Positions 17,677 through 26,560 of a stretch of 64,000 bases of DNA are shown here, one piece after another (position 1 is the stretch's first letter; each line of letters begins with the position of its first letter). The notes under the pieces are model-generated. The model did no database searches. It was not told the origin of the DNA and saw nothing but the letters and a program-made list of their open reading frames with translations. This stretch comes from an uncultured Muribaculaceae bacterium (GTDB lineage Bacteria; Bacteroidota; Bacteroidia; Bacteroidales; Muribaculaceae), in the NCBI GenBank assembly GCA_910578365.1, contig CAJTRC010000002.1:1-64000 (forward strand), written 5' to 3'. The position numbers and the translations under genes were made by a program.

Positions 17677-18837
17677 TCAGGGAACATATACAGGTTTAAG
17701 GCAGGCTTTTTTAAGGCGCCACGCCAGAGTGCAGCCTATGGGCACAAACAGTATCAGCGCCACATAGTACAGGCGGACATAGTATATGGGCCAGCCGTTA
17801 AGCACATCGCTTACATATATAAGAAACAGATAGCGCACCGGTATGGCATAGCTGAATATAGCCAAAGCTCCGTACATGCTCTGCACGGGAAACGAGAAGC
17901 CGGTGAGCGAGAAGCTGAGAATGCCCAGCAGCGACAGCACCGACAAACTCAGTCGAGGATTTGGAAACACACTCACCACAAACAGTGCCATAGCCTGGCA
18001 GGCCATTACAAACAGCAGCACCGCCAGAGCCATCCACCACAGCGAGCCGGCAACCGGAAAGTGGCAATATCCCCACAGGAGCGACATTATGCCAAGCCCT
18101 ACCACACTGAATATTACCGTATGCGGCAACAGTTTGCCGACCAAAGCCACCGACATGCGGCCATGAGCCGTAGCCAGCCACTGTGACGATGTTCCGTTCT
18201 TGATTTCCATTGTAATGGCAAAAGCCGTGGTAAGGAAAATCATCAGGGCGAGCACACCGTATATAAACGACGGACACAGATAAATGGAGTAGCTGAGCCA
18301 CGGATTGCCCAGCGGATGTTCCTGCACGGTCATAGGCTGTATCAGTGAGCCTACCATGGCGGGGTCGGCGCCGGCGCTTACCAGAGTTGCGGTCACAAGG
18401 CCACCGGTGGTTGTAACTGCCACGGTCTTGAAACCTTTGAAGGCCAGTGTGCCGGGCACAAAGTACGTCATGTTGCTGTAGTACTCCAGTGTGGGCGTGC
18501 GGCCGCCAAGTGCGTCGGCCTCGAAGTTGGCCGGGATTACAAAGAAGCCGTATATTTCGCCTGCGCGCACACGGTCGAGGGCTTTGTCGTAGCTCTCAAT
18601 TCGCTCCGATACATCAATAGTTTCGAGTGCGTTGAGGGTACGGGTTACCTTGCGCGACATGGTCGAGTGGTCGAGGTCGACTACTGCTACGGGAGTTTTC
18701 AACGGCAGGCCGGGCTCCAGAAGGCTCACGAAGAAGAGCGCACAGAGCATCGGCACCAGTACCATGGCGCAGATATAGATTCTGCGGCTGCCCAGACGGC
18801 GCACTTCGCGTAATATTGAAGCTTTCAGACCAAGCAT
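17677..18837 (-). CDS. ABC-2 type permease, first of a pair
   Basis: 386 residues: N-terminal membrane segment (about 21-41), an extracytoplasmic domain with VDLDHSTMSRKVTRTL, the usual start of this family, then five or six membrane segments near the C-terminus. Resembles YbhR/YbhS-type permeases that work with an HlyD adaptor and TolC to export drugs or lipids. Placed between the HlyD gene (42-base gap) and its paralogue (2-base gap). Sequence does not show the substrate. Confidence 0.87.
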   Translation of the reverse strand: MLGLKASILREVRRLGSRRIYICAMVLVPMLCALFFVSLLEPGLPLKTPVAVVDLDHSTMSRKVTRTLNALETIDVSERIESYDKALDRVRAGEIYGFFVIPANFEADALGGRTPTLEYYSNMTYFVPGTLAFKGFKTVAVTTTGGLVTATLVSAGADPAMVGSLIQPMTVQEHPLGNPWLSYSIYLCPSFIYGVLALMIFLTTAFAITMEIKNGTSSQWLATAHGRMSVALVGKLLPHTVIFSVVGLGIMSLLWGYCHFPVAGSLWWMALAVLLFVMACQAMALFVVSVFPNPRLSLSVLSLLGILSFSLTGFSFPVQSMYGALAIFSYAIPVRYLFLIYVSDVLNGWPIYYVRLYYVALILFVPIGCTLAWRLKKACLKPVYVP

Positions 18838-18879
18838 GTTTGGGGTTCGGGATTTATGAGTTAATGTTTAAGGTAGAAA

Positions 18880-19887
18880 TTACGGCTTATATATTATCGA
18901 CATGCCCGGACGCAGGCCATCGACTTTCTTAGTCGGACGTGCCTTGATTTGGAAGGTGCGGCTGTCCCATTCGCCGGTGGCTTTGGTAGAGCGCCATGTA
19001 GCGTAGGATCCCATGTCGCGGATAAAGTATATCTCCACTTCGATATCCTTCATGCCCAGCGCCGGAACCATTACGTTGATTTTCTTGCCCATGACAAGGT
19101 CGTTGAGCAGTTCCTCGCGCACGTTGAAGGTAATCCAGCGCTTGTCGGTGCGCAGCAGGTTCATAATCGGGGCACCCATGGCCACGAGTTCGCCCACTTC
19201 GGGATAAATCTGATCGATGGTGCCGTCGAACGGAGCGGTCAGATATGCGTCGTCGAGCACGGCCTGCACTTGCTCCACGCCACCGTGTGCAGCGCTGACC
19301 ATAGCTGCTGTCGACTCCTTGTCTTCTTTCTGGGCACCGGCCACAGCCAGACGGTACTGGCTTTCGGCGGCAGCCGCACCGGCCACAGCGGCGTCATAGG
19401 CGGCTTTGGCTTCATCGCGCTTCTGCTCACTCATCACGCCCTCGCCATAGAGGCGTTCCATGCGGTTGTAGGTTTTTTGGGTAATGTCGACTGCGGTTTT
19501 GGCCTGCTGCCATATATCATAGGCCGACTGTATGATTTGCTTGCGTGTGCCGGCATCGACCTTGCGGTTCTGGGCCCGGGCCACGTCCTGCATGGCCTCA
19601 GCCTGTGTCAACTGTGCCTCGACTACTGCCGAGTGGATGCACACCAGAGTATCGCCGGCATGCACGCTGTCGCCCTCCTGCACATAGAATTCGACAATGC
19701 GTCCGGGCAGTTTGCCTGATATACGTACTGTGGTGCCTTCGGCCTGGCCTTCGATAAAGTCGTCGGGCTTGTTCATAAACAGGAAACCGGCCACGGCCAC
19801 GGCCAATACTACCATTACAACCACAGCCAGACTGATAAGCAGGCTTCTGGATGCACGTTTTTCTGATTGATTGTTCTCGCTTGCCAT
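18880..19887 (-). CDS. HlyD/EmrA-type membrane fusion protein
   Basis: 335 residues: cytoplasmic N-terminus, membrane anchor (about 17-37), split biotinyl/lipoyl domain (ISGKLPGRIVEFYVQEGDSV and, later, DDAYLTAPFDGTIDQIYPEV), and a long alpha-hairpin between (about 85-200) for contact with TolC. It bridges the inner-membrane permeases and the outer-membrane channel encoded on either side. The start Met is immediately before a polar basic stretch typical of this class. Confidence 0.92.
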   Translation of the reverse strand: MASENNQSEKRASRSLLISLAVVVMVVLAVAVAGFLFMNKPDDFIEGQAEGTTVRISGKLPGRIVEFYVQEGDSVHAGDTLVCIHSAVVEAQLTQAEAMQDVARAQNRKVDAGTRKQIIQSAYDIWQQAKTAVDITQKTYNRMERLYGEGVMSEQKRDEAKAAYDAAVAGAAAAESQYRLAVAGAQKEDKESTAAMVSAAHGGVEQVQAVLDDAYLTAPFDGTIDQIYPEVGELVAMGAPIMNLLRTDKRWITFNVREELLNDLVMGKKINVMVPALGMKDIEVEIYFIRDMGSYATWRSTKATGEWDSRTFQIKARPTKKVDGLRPGMSIIYKP

Positions 19888-19921
19888 TATATTTTCGATG
19901 TTAAAGTTTTTTTATTATTGT

Positions 19922-21400
19922 TCAGTAGCTCACACCTGTATCGGGCATAAGTGTGCCCAGAGCCTTGCGCAGATATGTATTGCATAGCCGCACGTCTACC
20001 ATTGCATCGATTTGCTCCGAGTGGGCTTTGAGCCACGCTGTCTGGGCTTCCATTACATTGTCGGGGGTTGCCACGCCCTCTTTATAGGCCAGTGTGGCCG
20101 TGCGCAGATTTTCGTCGGCTTTCTTAAGGTTCACGGAGGTCATGCCGTAGGTGGTATAGGCCTCCTGAGTGTGCTGCATCGCCTGGTTTACCTGCAGTTC
20201 AACCATATCGCGGGCGTCGGCCAGTTCGAGTTTGCTTATCACCTCGGCGCTCTCGGCCGCCTTGTATTTGGCATAGTTGCCGCCCCAGTGCCAGATGGGA
20301 ATGGTCAGAGTCACACCCACCGAGAAGCCTCCTCCGAATTTCTTTTCAAAACCGTTGTTCACGTTGGGGTTGCTGAAGCTGTACGCACCAATCAGTGCCA
20401 GATTGGGCAGCATCGATGCCCGTGCCACGTTCTTTTGCTGGCCTGCTATGTCGGTGGCAAGCCCCAGGGCGCGGATGTCGGGGCGGCGGTTGTACACCTC
20501 CTCCATATTGTAGCCGCCCATTGCTTCGGCTGCAGGCACGGTCGAGGCGTCGACATCCTCGTCGGCCAGCGGAAAACTGCTGTCGACCGGCAGGCCGCAT
20601 ACCTGGGCCAGAGCCATGCGCGACAGACGCAGACCGTTCTCCACTTTCACCAGGTCGACCTGAGCCGAGTTCAGCTTCACGTCCACGCTGAGCCGGTCCG
20701 ACACGGTGGCCACACCGGCTTCCACCATCAGGTTTACATTGTTCTGCAGAGTGTCGAGCAGGTTCACATAGCTCTTTGCGAGCTCGTACTTGGCTTTGAG
20801 CGACACCACCTGCCAGTAAGCGGCATCGACCGCATACACCACATTCTCGGCCTCGCGGATGTTCATCTGTCCGGCCAGCTGCTCGGCAAACTTGGTTAGC
20901 TTGTTCATGGCCACGATTTTGCCGCCCATATACAAGGGCTGTGTAAGAGTGATGGCACCGAAGAACACGTTGTGGATGTCGTAGGTCATGGCCTCTTTCG
21001 GAATCACGGCCACCTGGCTTGGCACCGGTGTACCGTTGTTCATCACCGGTTCGCCGGTAATCGGATTTTTTACGATGTTGTACTGATAGGTCCCGGTAGC
21101 AGGGTCGAAGCTTTTGGTGGGCAGCATGGCGTCCTCGCCAAGCAGCGCTATCTGACGCTGATTGTAAGCATATCCGCCGGCAAAATCAATGGCGGGCAGA
21201 TAGGCGGCAAAAGCCTCTTTGTTCTGGTATTGAGCAGTCGTAATCCGCTGACGGCTAATCATCAGCTGTTTGTTGCTGCGCAGAGCCATGCTCCGGCAGG
21301 AGTCGAGAGTCACCGGGGCCTGGGCCTGCAAGCCGGCGGCCGACAGCGGCATGAAGCTTGCTATGGCAAGCAGTGCGGTGAATATCAGTTTTAACTTCAT
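19922..21400 (-). CDS. TolC-family outer membrane efflux protein
   Basis: 492 residues with a signal peptide (about 1-26, MKLKLIFTALLAIASFMPLS). Two repeats of the OEP fold can be seen, each with long alpha-helical hairpins; NRRPDIRALGLATDIA marks the start of the second, and a SVGVTLTIPIWHWGGNY strand is characteristic. It heads the efflux operon and should form the outer-membrane channel. The start chosen is the ATG at the signal peptide, seven codons inside the longest frame. Regulation: see the inverted repeat across the promoter. Confidence 0.93.
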   Translation of the reverse strand: MKLKLIFTALLAIASFMPLSAAGLQAQAPVTLDSCRSMALRSNKQLMISRQRITTAQYQNKEAFAAYLPAIDFAGGYAYNQRQIALLGEDAMLPTKSFDPATGTYQYNIVKNPITGEPVMNNGTPVPSQVAVIPKEAMTYDIHNVFFGAITLTQPLYMGGKIVAMNKLTKFAEQLAGQMNIREAENVVYAVDAAYWQVVSLKAKYELAKSYVNLLDTLQNNVNLMVEAGVATVSDRLSVDVKLNSAQVDLVKVENGLRLSRMALAQVCGLPVDSSFPLADEDVDASTVPAAEAMGGYNMEEVYNRRPDIRALGLATDIAGQQKNVARASMLPNLALIGAYSFSNPNVNNGFEKKFGGGFSVGVTLTIPIWHWGGNYAKYKAAESAEVISKLELADARDMVELQVNQAMQHTQEAYTTYGMTSVNLKKADENLRTATLAYKEGVATPDNVMEAQTAWLKAHSEQIDAMVDVRLCNTYLRKALGTLMPDTGVSY

Positions 21401-21493
21401 GGTTGAAACGTGTTGTGGCAAATGAATATGGCCCGTACAGTGGCTATACGGGTAATATTATAACCCTATGGCTTTTATAATGTTCAAAAATAA

Positions 21494-21530
21494 TAGCTTG
21501 CAAAATTAATAAAATTTTGCAAGCTACAAA
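21494..21530 (-). promoter_or_regulatory. Promoter of the TolC operon with a 14-bp inverted repeat operator
   Basis: On the minus strand TTTG (21530-21527), 18 bases, TAATTTTG (21508-21501). A perfect 14-bp inverted repeat, arms 21494-21507 and 21513-21526 (TAGCTTGCAAAATT, 5-base centre), covers the whole spacer and the -7 box, as repressor operators often do. The rest of the 282-base region between tolC and tonB holds only a weaker TATCGAT/ATCGATA repeat at 21635-21655 near the tonB end. Confidence 0.65.
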
Positions 21531-21682
21531 TAACGGAACTTTATAAAAATTTGTTCGATATGTACTTTTTATACAAGGCTTCTTATATTACCACTTTTGT
21601 GGTTGCGGCCGTCGATTACAGTAATGATTATATTTATCGATTACGTGTATCGATATATTGCGGGGTTCTGTAATTATTATGC

Positions 21683-22513
21683 TTACCGTATGGTGTATAC
21701 TATGCGTGCGGTGCGGGGTTCGGATTCCTTCACCTTCGAAGCCTGGCGTTTGATGTAGGCCTTGATTTCGGCTTTCAGGGCATTGATTACCCGGGCATTG
21801 CCCACATATTCCGAGTCGGTGGCAGCTGGCACCACGTCGAGGCCCGACAGAGAGCCGTCGGTGTTGATTGTACAGGTGAAGGTGATTTTACCCGGAGTCT
21901 GCATCACCACCGAGGTACTTGTGGGCAGGCCCCATTTGCCGCCGCCGCTACCGCGCACTCCCACGCCCTGGGCATTTGGATTGGTGCCGGCAGGTTTACC
22001 GGCGTTGCCGTCGGCAGTCTTGCTTTTGTTGTTGGTGTTGTTCTTTCCGGCGGCATTGGCAAAGGCATTGGCAGTCTGCTGTGAGGCTTTGCGCCGTGCC
22101 TCCTCTTCCTGCTTCTTTTTCTCCATAGCGGCTATTTCCTCTTTGGTTGGCTGCTTGGGTTTGGTTTCCTGTACCGGTGCAGACTTGGTCGAAGTAACAG
22201 GCTTTGGAGCCGGACCTTTAGGGCCGTTGTCGCTCAGGTCCGTGCCGGACTCAGGAGCCGGAGTGGCGTTGTTGTCTTCAGGCTCCGGGTTTTCAGCCGG
22301 CGCCGATTCTTGGCCATTGAGTGGTTTGGGAAGTTCCTCTTCGATTACCTCCACGAACTCCTCGGGCTCTGCCTCGGCCAGGGTTATGCCGGGCTTGTCC
22401 GTTGTAATATGGCTCAGGTCGAGGTTCCCGTTCACCAGCCACAGCAGTATCAGCAGGGCTATGAGCAGGGTGCCTACGGCGGCATATATTCGTGAACGGT
22501 CGGTATTGTTCAT
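21683..22513 (-). CDS. tonB: TonB-like energy transducer
   Basis: 276 residues: one N-terminal membrane anchor (about 10-29), a long Pro/Glu/Lys- and Ala-rich periplasmic linker (about 40-185, with EEARRKASQQTANAFANAAG), and a C-terminal TonB/TolA-like domain (about 195-276, GKITFTCTINTDGSLSGLDV). Transfers proton-motive force from the ExbB-ExbD complex to outer-membrane receptors. Start overlaps the exbD stop by four bases. The linker helices resemble TolA, so a Tol-like role is possible. Confidence 0.87.
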   Translation of the reverse strand: MNNTDRSRIYAAVGTLLIALLILLWLVNGNLDLSHITTDKPGITLAEAEPEEFVEVIEEELPKPLNGQESAPAENPEPEDNNATPAPESGTDLSDNGPKGPAPKPVTSTKSAPVQETKPKQPTKEEIAAMEKKKQEEEARRKASQQTANAFANAAGKNNTNNKSKTADGNAGKPAGTNPNAQGVGVRGSGGGKWGLPTSTSVVMQTPGKITFTCTINTDGSLSGLDVVPAATDSEYVGNARVINALKAEIKAYIKRQASKVKESEPRTARIVYTIR

Positions 22514-22980
22514 TGCTGTTGGTCAGTGTTGTCGGCTGCAGCCGCGGCATCTGCTGCGGGCAGCGGAGTATTCTGTGTCGGTTTAGTGGCTAATACCATC
22601 TTGAATGAGTTTGCAGCGCCTATGTTGAGCACTTCCACCACCTTGCCGTAGGGCACGCGGGTGTCGGCATAAACGGCTACTGCGCCAATGGGGGTCTGGC
22701 TGTTGATTACGCTCAGCTGCTCGGCAAGGCGTTCCAGTGGCACACGGGTCATCTGCGCGGTGTCGTACTGCACGTAATAGTTAGCGGCGGAGTCAACGAA
22801 TACTTTGGTCGACGGTTTCTCGGGAGTCTGCTCCACTCCTTCGGGCAGGTCAATCTCCATGGCTGTCGGAAACACAAAGGTGCTTGTAACCAAAAAGAAG
22901 ACCAGCAGAAGGAAAATCACGTCGGTCATGGAGGCCATCGAGAAGGTGGCCATCATGTCTTGCTGTCGTTTGAGTGCCAT
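22510..22980 (-). CDS. exbD: Biopolymer transport protein ExbD
   Basis: 156 residues: short cytoplasmic N-terminus, one membrane segment containing the proton-translocating Asp in MASMTDVIFLLLVFFLVTST (about residues 17-36), then a periplasmic domain. The tail is Ala/Asp/Gln-rich. Partner of ExbB, whose gene ends three bases upstream. Confidence 0.92.
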   Translation of the reverse strand: MALKRQQDMMATFSMASMTDVIFLLLVFFLVTSTFVFPTAMEIDLPEGVEQTPEKPSTKVFVDSAANYYVQYDTAQMTRVPLERLAEQLSVINSQTPIGAVAVYADTRVPYGKVVEVLNIGAANSFKMVLATKPTQNTPLPAADAAAAADNTDQQQ

Positions 22981-22983
22981 GGC

Positions 22984-23598
22984 TTACGCGGGCTCGTTGA
23001 GTATGTCCATGAAGTCCATGGTGCGGGCTTCCATTATGTTCATTACCTTGTTGATGCGGGCCACCAGTATGTTGTAGGCAAACAGTGCCACGATGCCCAC
23101 TATAAGACCGGCCACAGTGGTAACCAGCGCAGTGTAGATACCGCCGGCAAAGTCGCCTATCGAGGCTGTGTTGCCGCTTGAGGCTATGGCATAGAAGGCC
23201 TGCACCATACCCACTACAGTGCCCAGGAAGCCAAGCATGGGTGCCCCGGCGGCGGTGGTGGCCAGCCATGACAGCCCCTTGCTGAGGGCAGCTACCTCGA
23301 GGTTGCCGCTGTTTTCAATCGTCACAAGCACCTCGGAACTTGGGCGGCCTATACGGCTGATGCCTTTGGCAATCATGCGGGCGTAGGGCGAATTGGTCTG
23401 GCGGCAGAGGTTCTGCGCGCTTTCAATCTCGCCGTCGTGTATATAGTCCTTGATGCGCTGCATGAACGAGGCGTCCTGACGCGACGCGCGGCTCACTGCT
23501 ATAGCTCTTTCTATAAAAATGTAGATACTTACCAGTGCCAGAAGTGCCAGCGGTATCATAATCCAGCCTCCTTCGAGGCAAAGTTCCCAAAGTGACAT
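22984..23598 (-). CDS. exbB: MotA/TolQ/ExbB proton channel family protein
   Basis: 204 residues with the three-membrane-segment layout (about 12-32, 110-135 and 150-175) and the conserved GSAP-like loop seen here as LSWLATTAAGAPMLGFLGTVVGMVQAF shortened to its core AAGAPMLGFLGTVVGM. Forms the pentameric channel with ExbD. Its leader is A-rich and contains AACATT repeats also seen before sufC and mraY. Confidence 0.92.
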   Translation of the reverse strand: MSLWELCLEGGWIMIPLALLALVSIYIFIERAIAVSRASRQDASFMQRIKDYIHDGEIESAQNLCRQTNSPYARMIAKGISRIGRPSSEVLVTIENSGNLEVAALSKGLSWLATTAAGAPMLGFLGTVVGMVQAFYAIASSGNTASIGDFAGGIYTALVTTVAGLIVGIVALFAYNILVARINKVMNIMEARTMDFMDILNEPA

Positions 23599-23644
23599 TT
23601 ATATATGTTTTAGTGTTTAATGTTTAATTTCAACTGTCTGCTTC

Positions 23645-24358
23645 TCAACGCAGGCAGGCCAGATAGCGGTGTATGGTTTCTTCCAGGCCCAGATAGAGGG
23701 CGTCGCAGATGAGGGCGTGCCCTATCGACACCTCGTTGAGACAAGGCAGACTCCGGTAGAAGTACTGCAGGTTCTCGAGGCTGAGGTCATGGCCTGCGTT
23801 CACTCCCAGGCCGTGGCTGTGGGCAACCTTTGAGGCCTCGACATAAGTTGCCACGGCGGCTTCACGGTCGGCGGTATAGCTGTCGGCGTATGCTTTGGTG
23901 TAGAGTTCCACGCGGTCGGTGCCGGTACGGGCGGCGGCAGCTATGATTTCGGCATCGGGGTCGACAAATATGGAACTGCGTATTCCGGCTTCTTTCAGCC
24001 TCTCGACTATCGACGACAGGAAGTCATGGTTGGCGGCGACATCCCAGCCGGCCGACGAAGTGAGGGCATTGGGTGCATCGGGTACAAGGGTCACCTGCTC
24101 GGGACGCACACGCAGCACCAGCTCCATGAAGTCGTCCGACGGATAACCTTCGATATTGAATTCGGTAGCGACCAGCGGACGCAGACTGTACACGTCGCTG
24201 CGGCGTATATGACGTTCGTCGGGACGCGGATGCACCGTGATGCCGTTGGCGCCGAAGCGTTCGCAGTCGGCGGCCACTTTCAGCAGGTCGGGGTTGTTTT
24301 CGCCACGTGCGTTGCGCAAAGTGGCTATTTTGTTGATATTTACGCTAAGACTGGTCAT
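23645..24358 (-). CDS. pdxJ: Pyridoxine 5'-phosphate synthase
   Basis: Condenses 1-deoxyxylulose 5-phosphate with aminoacetone phosphate in the DXP-dependent vitamin B6 pathway. 237 residues. Family landmarks: LSVNINKIATLRNARG at the N-terminus, HPRPDERHIR, EFNIEGYP and the C-terminal NEVSIGHALICDAL. The start at MTSLSVNINK is used, not the TTG four codons upstream. It heads the exbB-exbD-tonB operon, an arrangement that recurs in Bacteroidales. Confidence 0.95.
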   Translation of the reverse strand: MTSLSVNINKIATLRNARGENNPDLLKVAADCERFGANGITVHPRPDERHIRRSDVYSLRPLVATEFNIEGYPSDDFMELVLRVRPEQVTLVPDAPNALTSSAGWDVAANHDFLSSIVERLKEAGIRSSIFVDPDAEIIAAAARTGTDRVELYTKAYADSYTADREAAVATYVEASKVAHSHGLGVNAGHDLSLENLQYFYRSLPCLNEVSIGHALICDALYLGLEETIHRYLACLR

Positions 24359-24416
24359 TTGCTCGGCCAACTAAGTTAATAAATTGTAAGTGAGTGATGA
24401 ATTCCAAAGAATTTTG

Positions 24417-24424
24417 TAACTTTG
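24417..24424 (+). promoter_or_regulatory. Possible -7 element before the ACT protein
   Basis: TAACTTTG, 13 bases before the ATG. There is no clear -33 box, and the leader would be very short. Confidence 0.35.
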
Positions 24425-24437
24425 TAATTGAAACGGC

Positions 24438-24890
24438 ATGGCAGCCAGGCGGCTGTTTACGGATAGCCTCAAGGCTTATTTGCTGTTTTCGGCTACAAAA
24501 ATAGTCAGAATATCTTACAATAAGAAAAAATTGACTGCTAAAGATTCAAAAATATACGATTTGGAGGTGCTTTTTCCGCAATTGGGCGATGAAAGCCACA
24601 TTTTATTAGGGTGCAGACGCGAGGATTTCAGCGCGTCGCGGATTGCGCACGCCGTGGAAGACTGCGACGCTCACCTGATAAACCTGAATGTTCTCGCAAT
24701 GGAGCATCCGCAGGCTGAAACACTCGTTGACATAAGAGTGAACCGCCGTAACCCTGTCGAGGTGGCCCGCTCACTGCGGCGATACGGCTACGATGTGCTT
24801 GAAATCAACAATGCCGGGCCTGAGGAGGACTGCGGCGACAACACCCTCCGCGAACGTATCGACCAAGTTCTGCACTATCTTAATATCTGA
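24438..24890 (+). CDS. ACT-like domain protein, shortened relative of a CBS-ACT protein
   Basis: 150 residues. The C-terminal half (about 55-150) reads like the ACT-like end of the CBS-domain proteins that precede NAD kinase in many Bacteroidetes: AHLINLNVLAMEHPQAETLV, then VNRRNPVEVARSLRRYGYDV and the ending LRERIDQVLHYLNI. The expected pair of CBS domains is absent; the first 50 residues are basic and show no CBS pattern. It may be a natural short form or a deletion product. nadK starts five bases after its stop, so they are co-transcribed. Function unknown. Confidence 0.6.
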   Translation: MAARRLFTDSLKAYLLFSATKIVRISYNKKKLTAKDSKIYDLEVLFPQLGDESHILLGCRREDFSASRIAHAVEDCDAHLINLNVLAMEHPQAETLVDIRVNRRNPVEVARSLRRYGYDVLEINNAGPEEDCGDNTLRERIDQVLHYLNI

Positions 24891-24895
24891 TTCAA

Positions 24896-25750
24896 ATGAA
24901 AATAGCCATATACGGAAGCCGGCATCAGGATGCCTATCTGGACATACTCCGGGACTTTCTGCTCCAGCTCGCACGCGAAAACGCAGAGGTAGTGATGCAC
25001 CCTAAGCTGTATAATTACCTTATCCGCTGCATACCGGGAGCTATGGCGTCGGTCAGGCGCGTAATGGAGCAACTCGACTGCAATGTCGACCTGGTACTGA
25101 GCATAGGCGGCGACGGAACCTTCCTGCGCACCGTGCAGTGGACCGACAGCCGTCCGCTGCCTATACTGGGCGTGAACACAGGTCACCTGGGCTTCCTCAC
25201 CGCCATAGGCATCGACGAACTGCCGCAGCTGCTCGACGAATACCGCGCCGGCGCTTTCATATCCGAGCAGCGCAGCCTGCTGCAGGTGGTTGAGCCTCAG
25301 TTGCCATTCTGCAAATACGCTCTCAACGAAATAACCGTGGCTAAGGATGCCAACGCCTCGATGATTCGGGCCTGCACCCACGTCGACGGACACCGCCTGT
25401 GCGACTACCGCGCCGACGGACTTATTGTGGCCACACCCACCGGCAGCACCGCCTACGCCATGTCGGTAGGCGGCCCGATTATAGCGCCCGACACCCCCGC
25501 TTTTGTGCTGGCGCCCATAGCGGCACACTCGCTGTCGATGCGCCCGCTGGTAGTAGGCGACGCTTCGCGCATCGACATAGAGGTTCAAGGACGCGCCGAC
25601 CGCTTCCGCCTGAGTGTCGACGGCCGAAGTGTAAGTCTTGCCATGGGTACCGGCATTTCGGTGGTCAAGGCCCCCTATACAGTAAGTGTGCTCCGGCACC
25701 GCGACCGTGGCTTCGCCGCCGTACTGAATTCAAAACTCGGCTGGGAATGA
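24896..25750 (+). CDS. nadK: NAD kinase
   Basis: Phosphorylates NAD to NADP. 284 residues. The signature GGDGTFLRT is near residues 71-79, followed by GVNTGHLGFLT, an NEITV motif (here LNEITVAKD) and the TPTGSTAY catalytic loop. Overlaps the downstream metallopeptidase start by four bases. Confidence 0.96.
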   Translation: MKIAIYGSRHQDAYLDILRDFLLQLARENAEVVMHPKLYNYLIRCIPGAMASVRRVMEQLDCNVDLVLSIGGDGTFLRTVQWTDSRPLPILGVNTGHLGFLTAIGIDELPQLLDEYRAGAFISEQRSLLQVVEPQLPFCKYALNEITVAKDANASMIRACTHVDGHRLCDYRADGLIVATPTGSTAYAMSVGGPIIAPDTPAFVLAPIAAHSLSMRPLVVGDASRIDIEVQGRADRFRLSVDGRSVSLAMGTGISVVKAPYTVSVLRHRDRGFAAVLNSKLGWE

Positions 25751-26466
25751 GCAGGCTGGTACTGACAGGCAGCGGGCGCATAAGGCACAACGAACTGGGC
25801 GTGATCCACTACGTGGTACGCAGCCGGGCCAAACGCTTTGTGGCCCGGTGGAAAACCGGCGAGCTGCAACTTTCGGTACCGCCTCGCGTGACCGAAGACG
25901 AATTTTACAAAACCCTCGACGTACTCAAGCCACGCCTGCTGCCACACAAGCCCGCCGACAACAAATATTACCTCGGACAGGTAATCGACTGCGGCGAATT
26001 CAAAGTGATAATCGAGAGCCTCGAAACCAACAGCAAACTCATAGAAGCACGGCGCTGCACCGGCGGCTGGGCCTTGTATGTGCCCGCTTCGCTCGACATT
26101 TCAAGCCCGGCGGCAGTAATTGCCATTGGCCGCGTGCTGCGCAATATAGCCGCCGCCGAAGCTCCCGCAATACTGATACCGCGGGCAAACGAACTGGCCG
26201 ACCGCGTAGGACGCCATCCCATCGGATGGACCATAAGCAAAGGCCAGCGCACACTGGGGCGCTGCGACTGCCGCGGTTACATAGCCTTGAGCTGTATACT
26301 GGTATTTTACGAGCAGCCACTGCGCGACTATGTGATTTACCACGAACTGGCTCACCTGTCGGAGATGAACCACTCGCCACGCTTCCACAAACTCTGCAAC
26401 CACTACTGCCAGGGGCGCGAACAGGAACTTGTGGCCCGTCTGAAAGCGTCCAGACTGCCCGTCTGA
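25747..26466 (+). CDS. YgjP-like (DUF45) zinc metallopeptidase
   Basis: 239 residues. The zinc motif HELAH (His199-His203) in DYVIYHELAHLSEMNHSPRFH, with a third His downstream, matches the YgjP/DUF45 family. The usual preceding strand IRRSKRA-like is here VVRSRAKRFVARW. The start is the ATG that overlaps the nadK stop (ATGA); a longer frame further upstream only runs antiparallel to nadK codons and is not used. Substrate unknown; cytoplasmic, no signal peptide. Confidence 0.85.
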   Translation: MSRLVLTGSGRIRHNELGVIHYVVRSRAKRFVARWKTGELQLSVPPRVTEDEFYKTLDVLKPRLLPHKPADNKYYLGQVIDCGEFKVIIESLETNSKLIEARRCTGGWALYVPASLDISSPAAVIAIGRVLRNIAAAEAPAILIPRANELADRVGRHPIGWTISKGQRTLGRCDCRGYIALSCILVFYEQPLRDYVIYHELAHLSEMNHSPRFHKLCNHYCQGREQELVARLKASRLPV

Positions 26467-26531
26467 GGCCGCCGCGAGCAAATTTTGGGCGCTCCGGATA
26501 GTTTCTTATCCTCGCTTTGCAAAAAAATTTG

Positions 26532-26539
26532 TATATTTG
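26532..26539 (+). promoter_or_regulatory. Likely -7 element of the cvpA-suf operon
   Basis: TATATTTG lies 21 bases before the cvpA ATG and fits TAnnTTTG. The only TTTG nearby (26516-26519) is too close for a standard -33 box. Confidence 0.45.
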
Positions 26540-26560
26540 CGGTTTCAAGAAAGCAACATA

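Noticed and set aside
25399..25746. Longer N-terminus for the YgjP-like metallopeptidase
   Set aside because: The extension overlaps nadK in another frame and is Arg/Pro-rich; the ATG overlapping the nadK stop is the natural coupled start.
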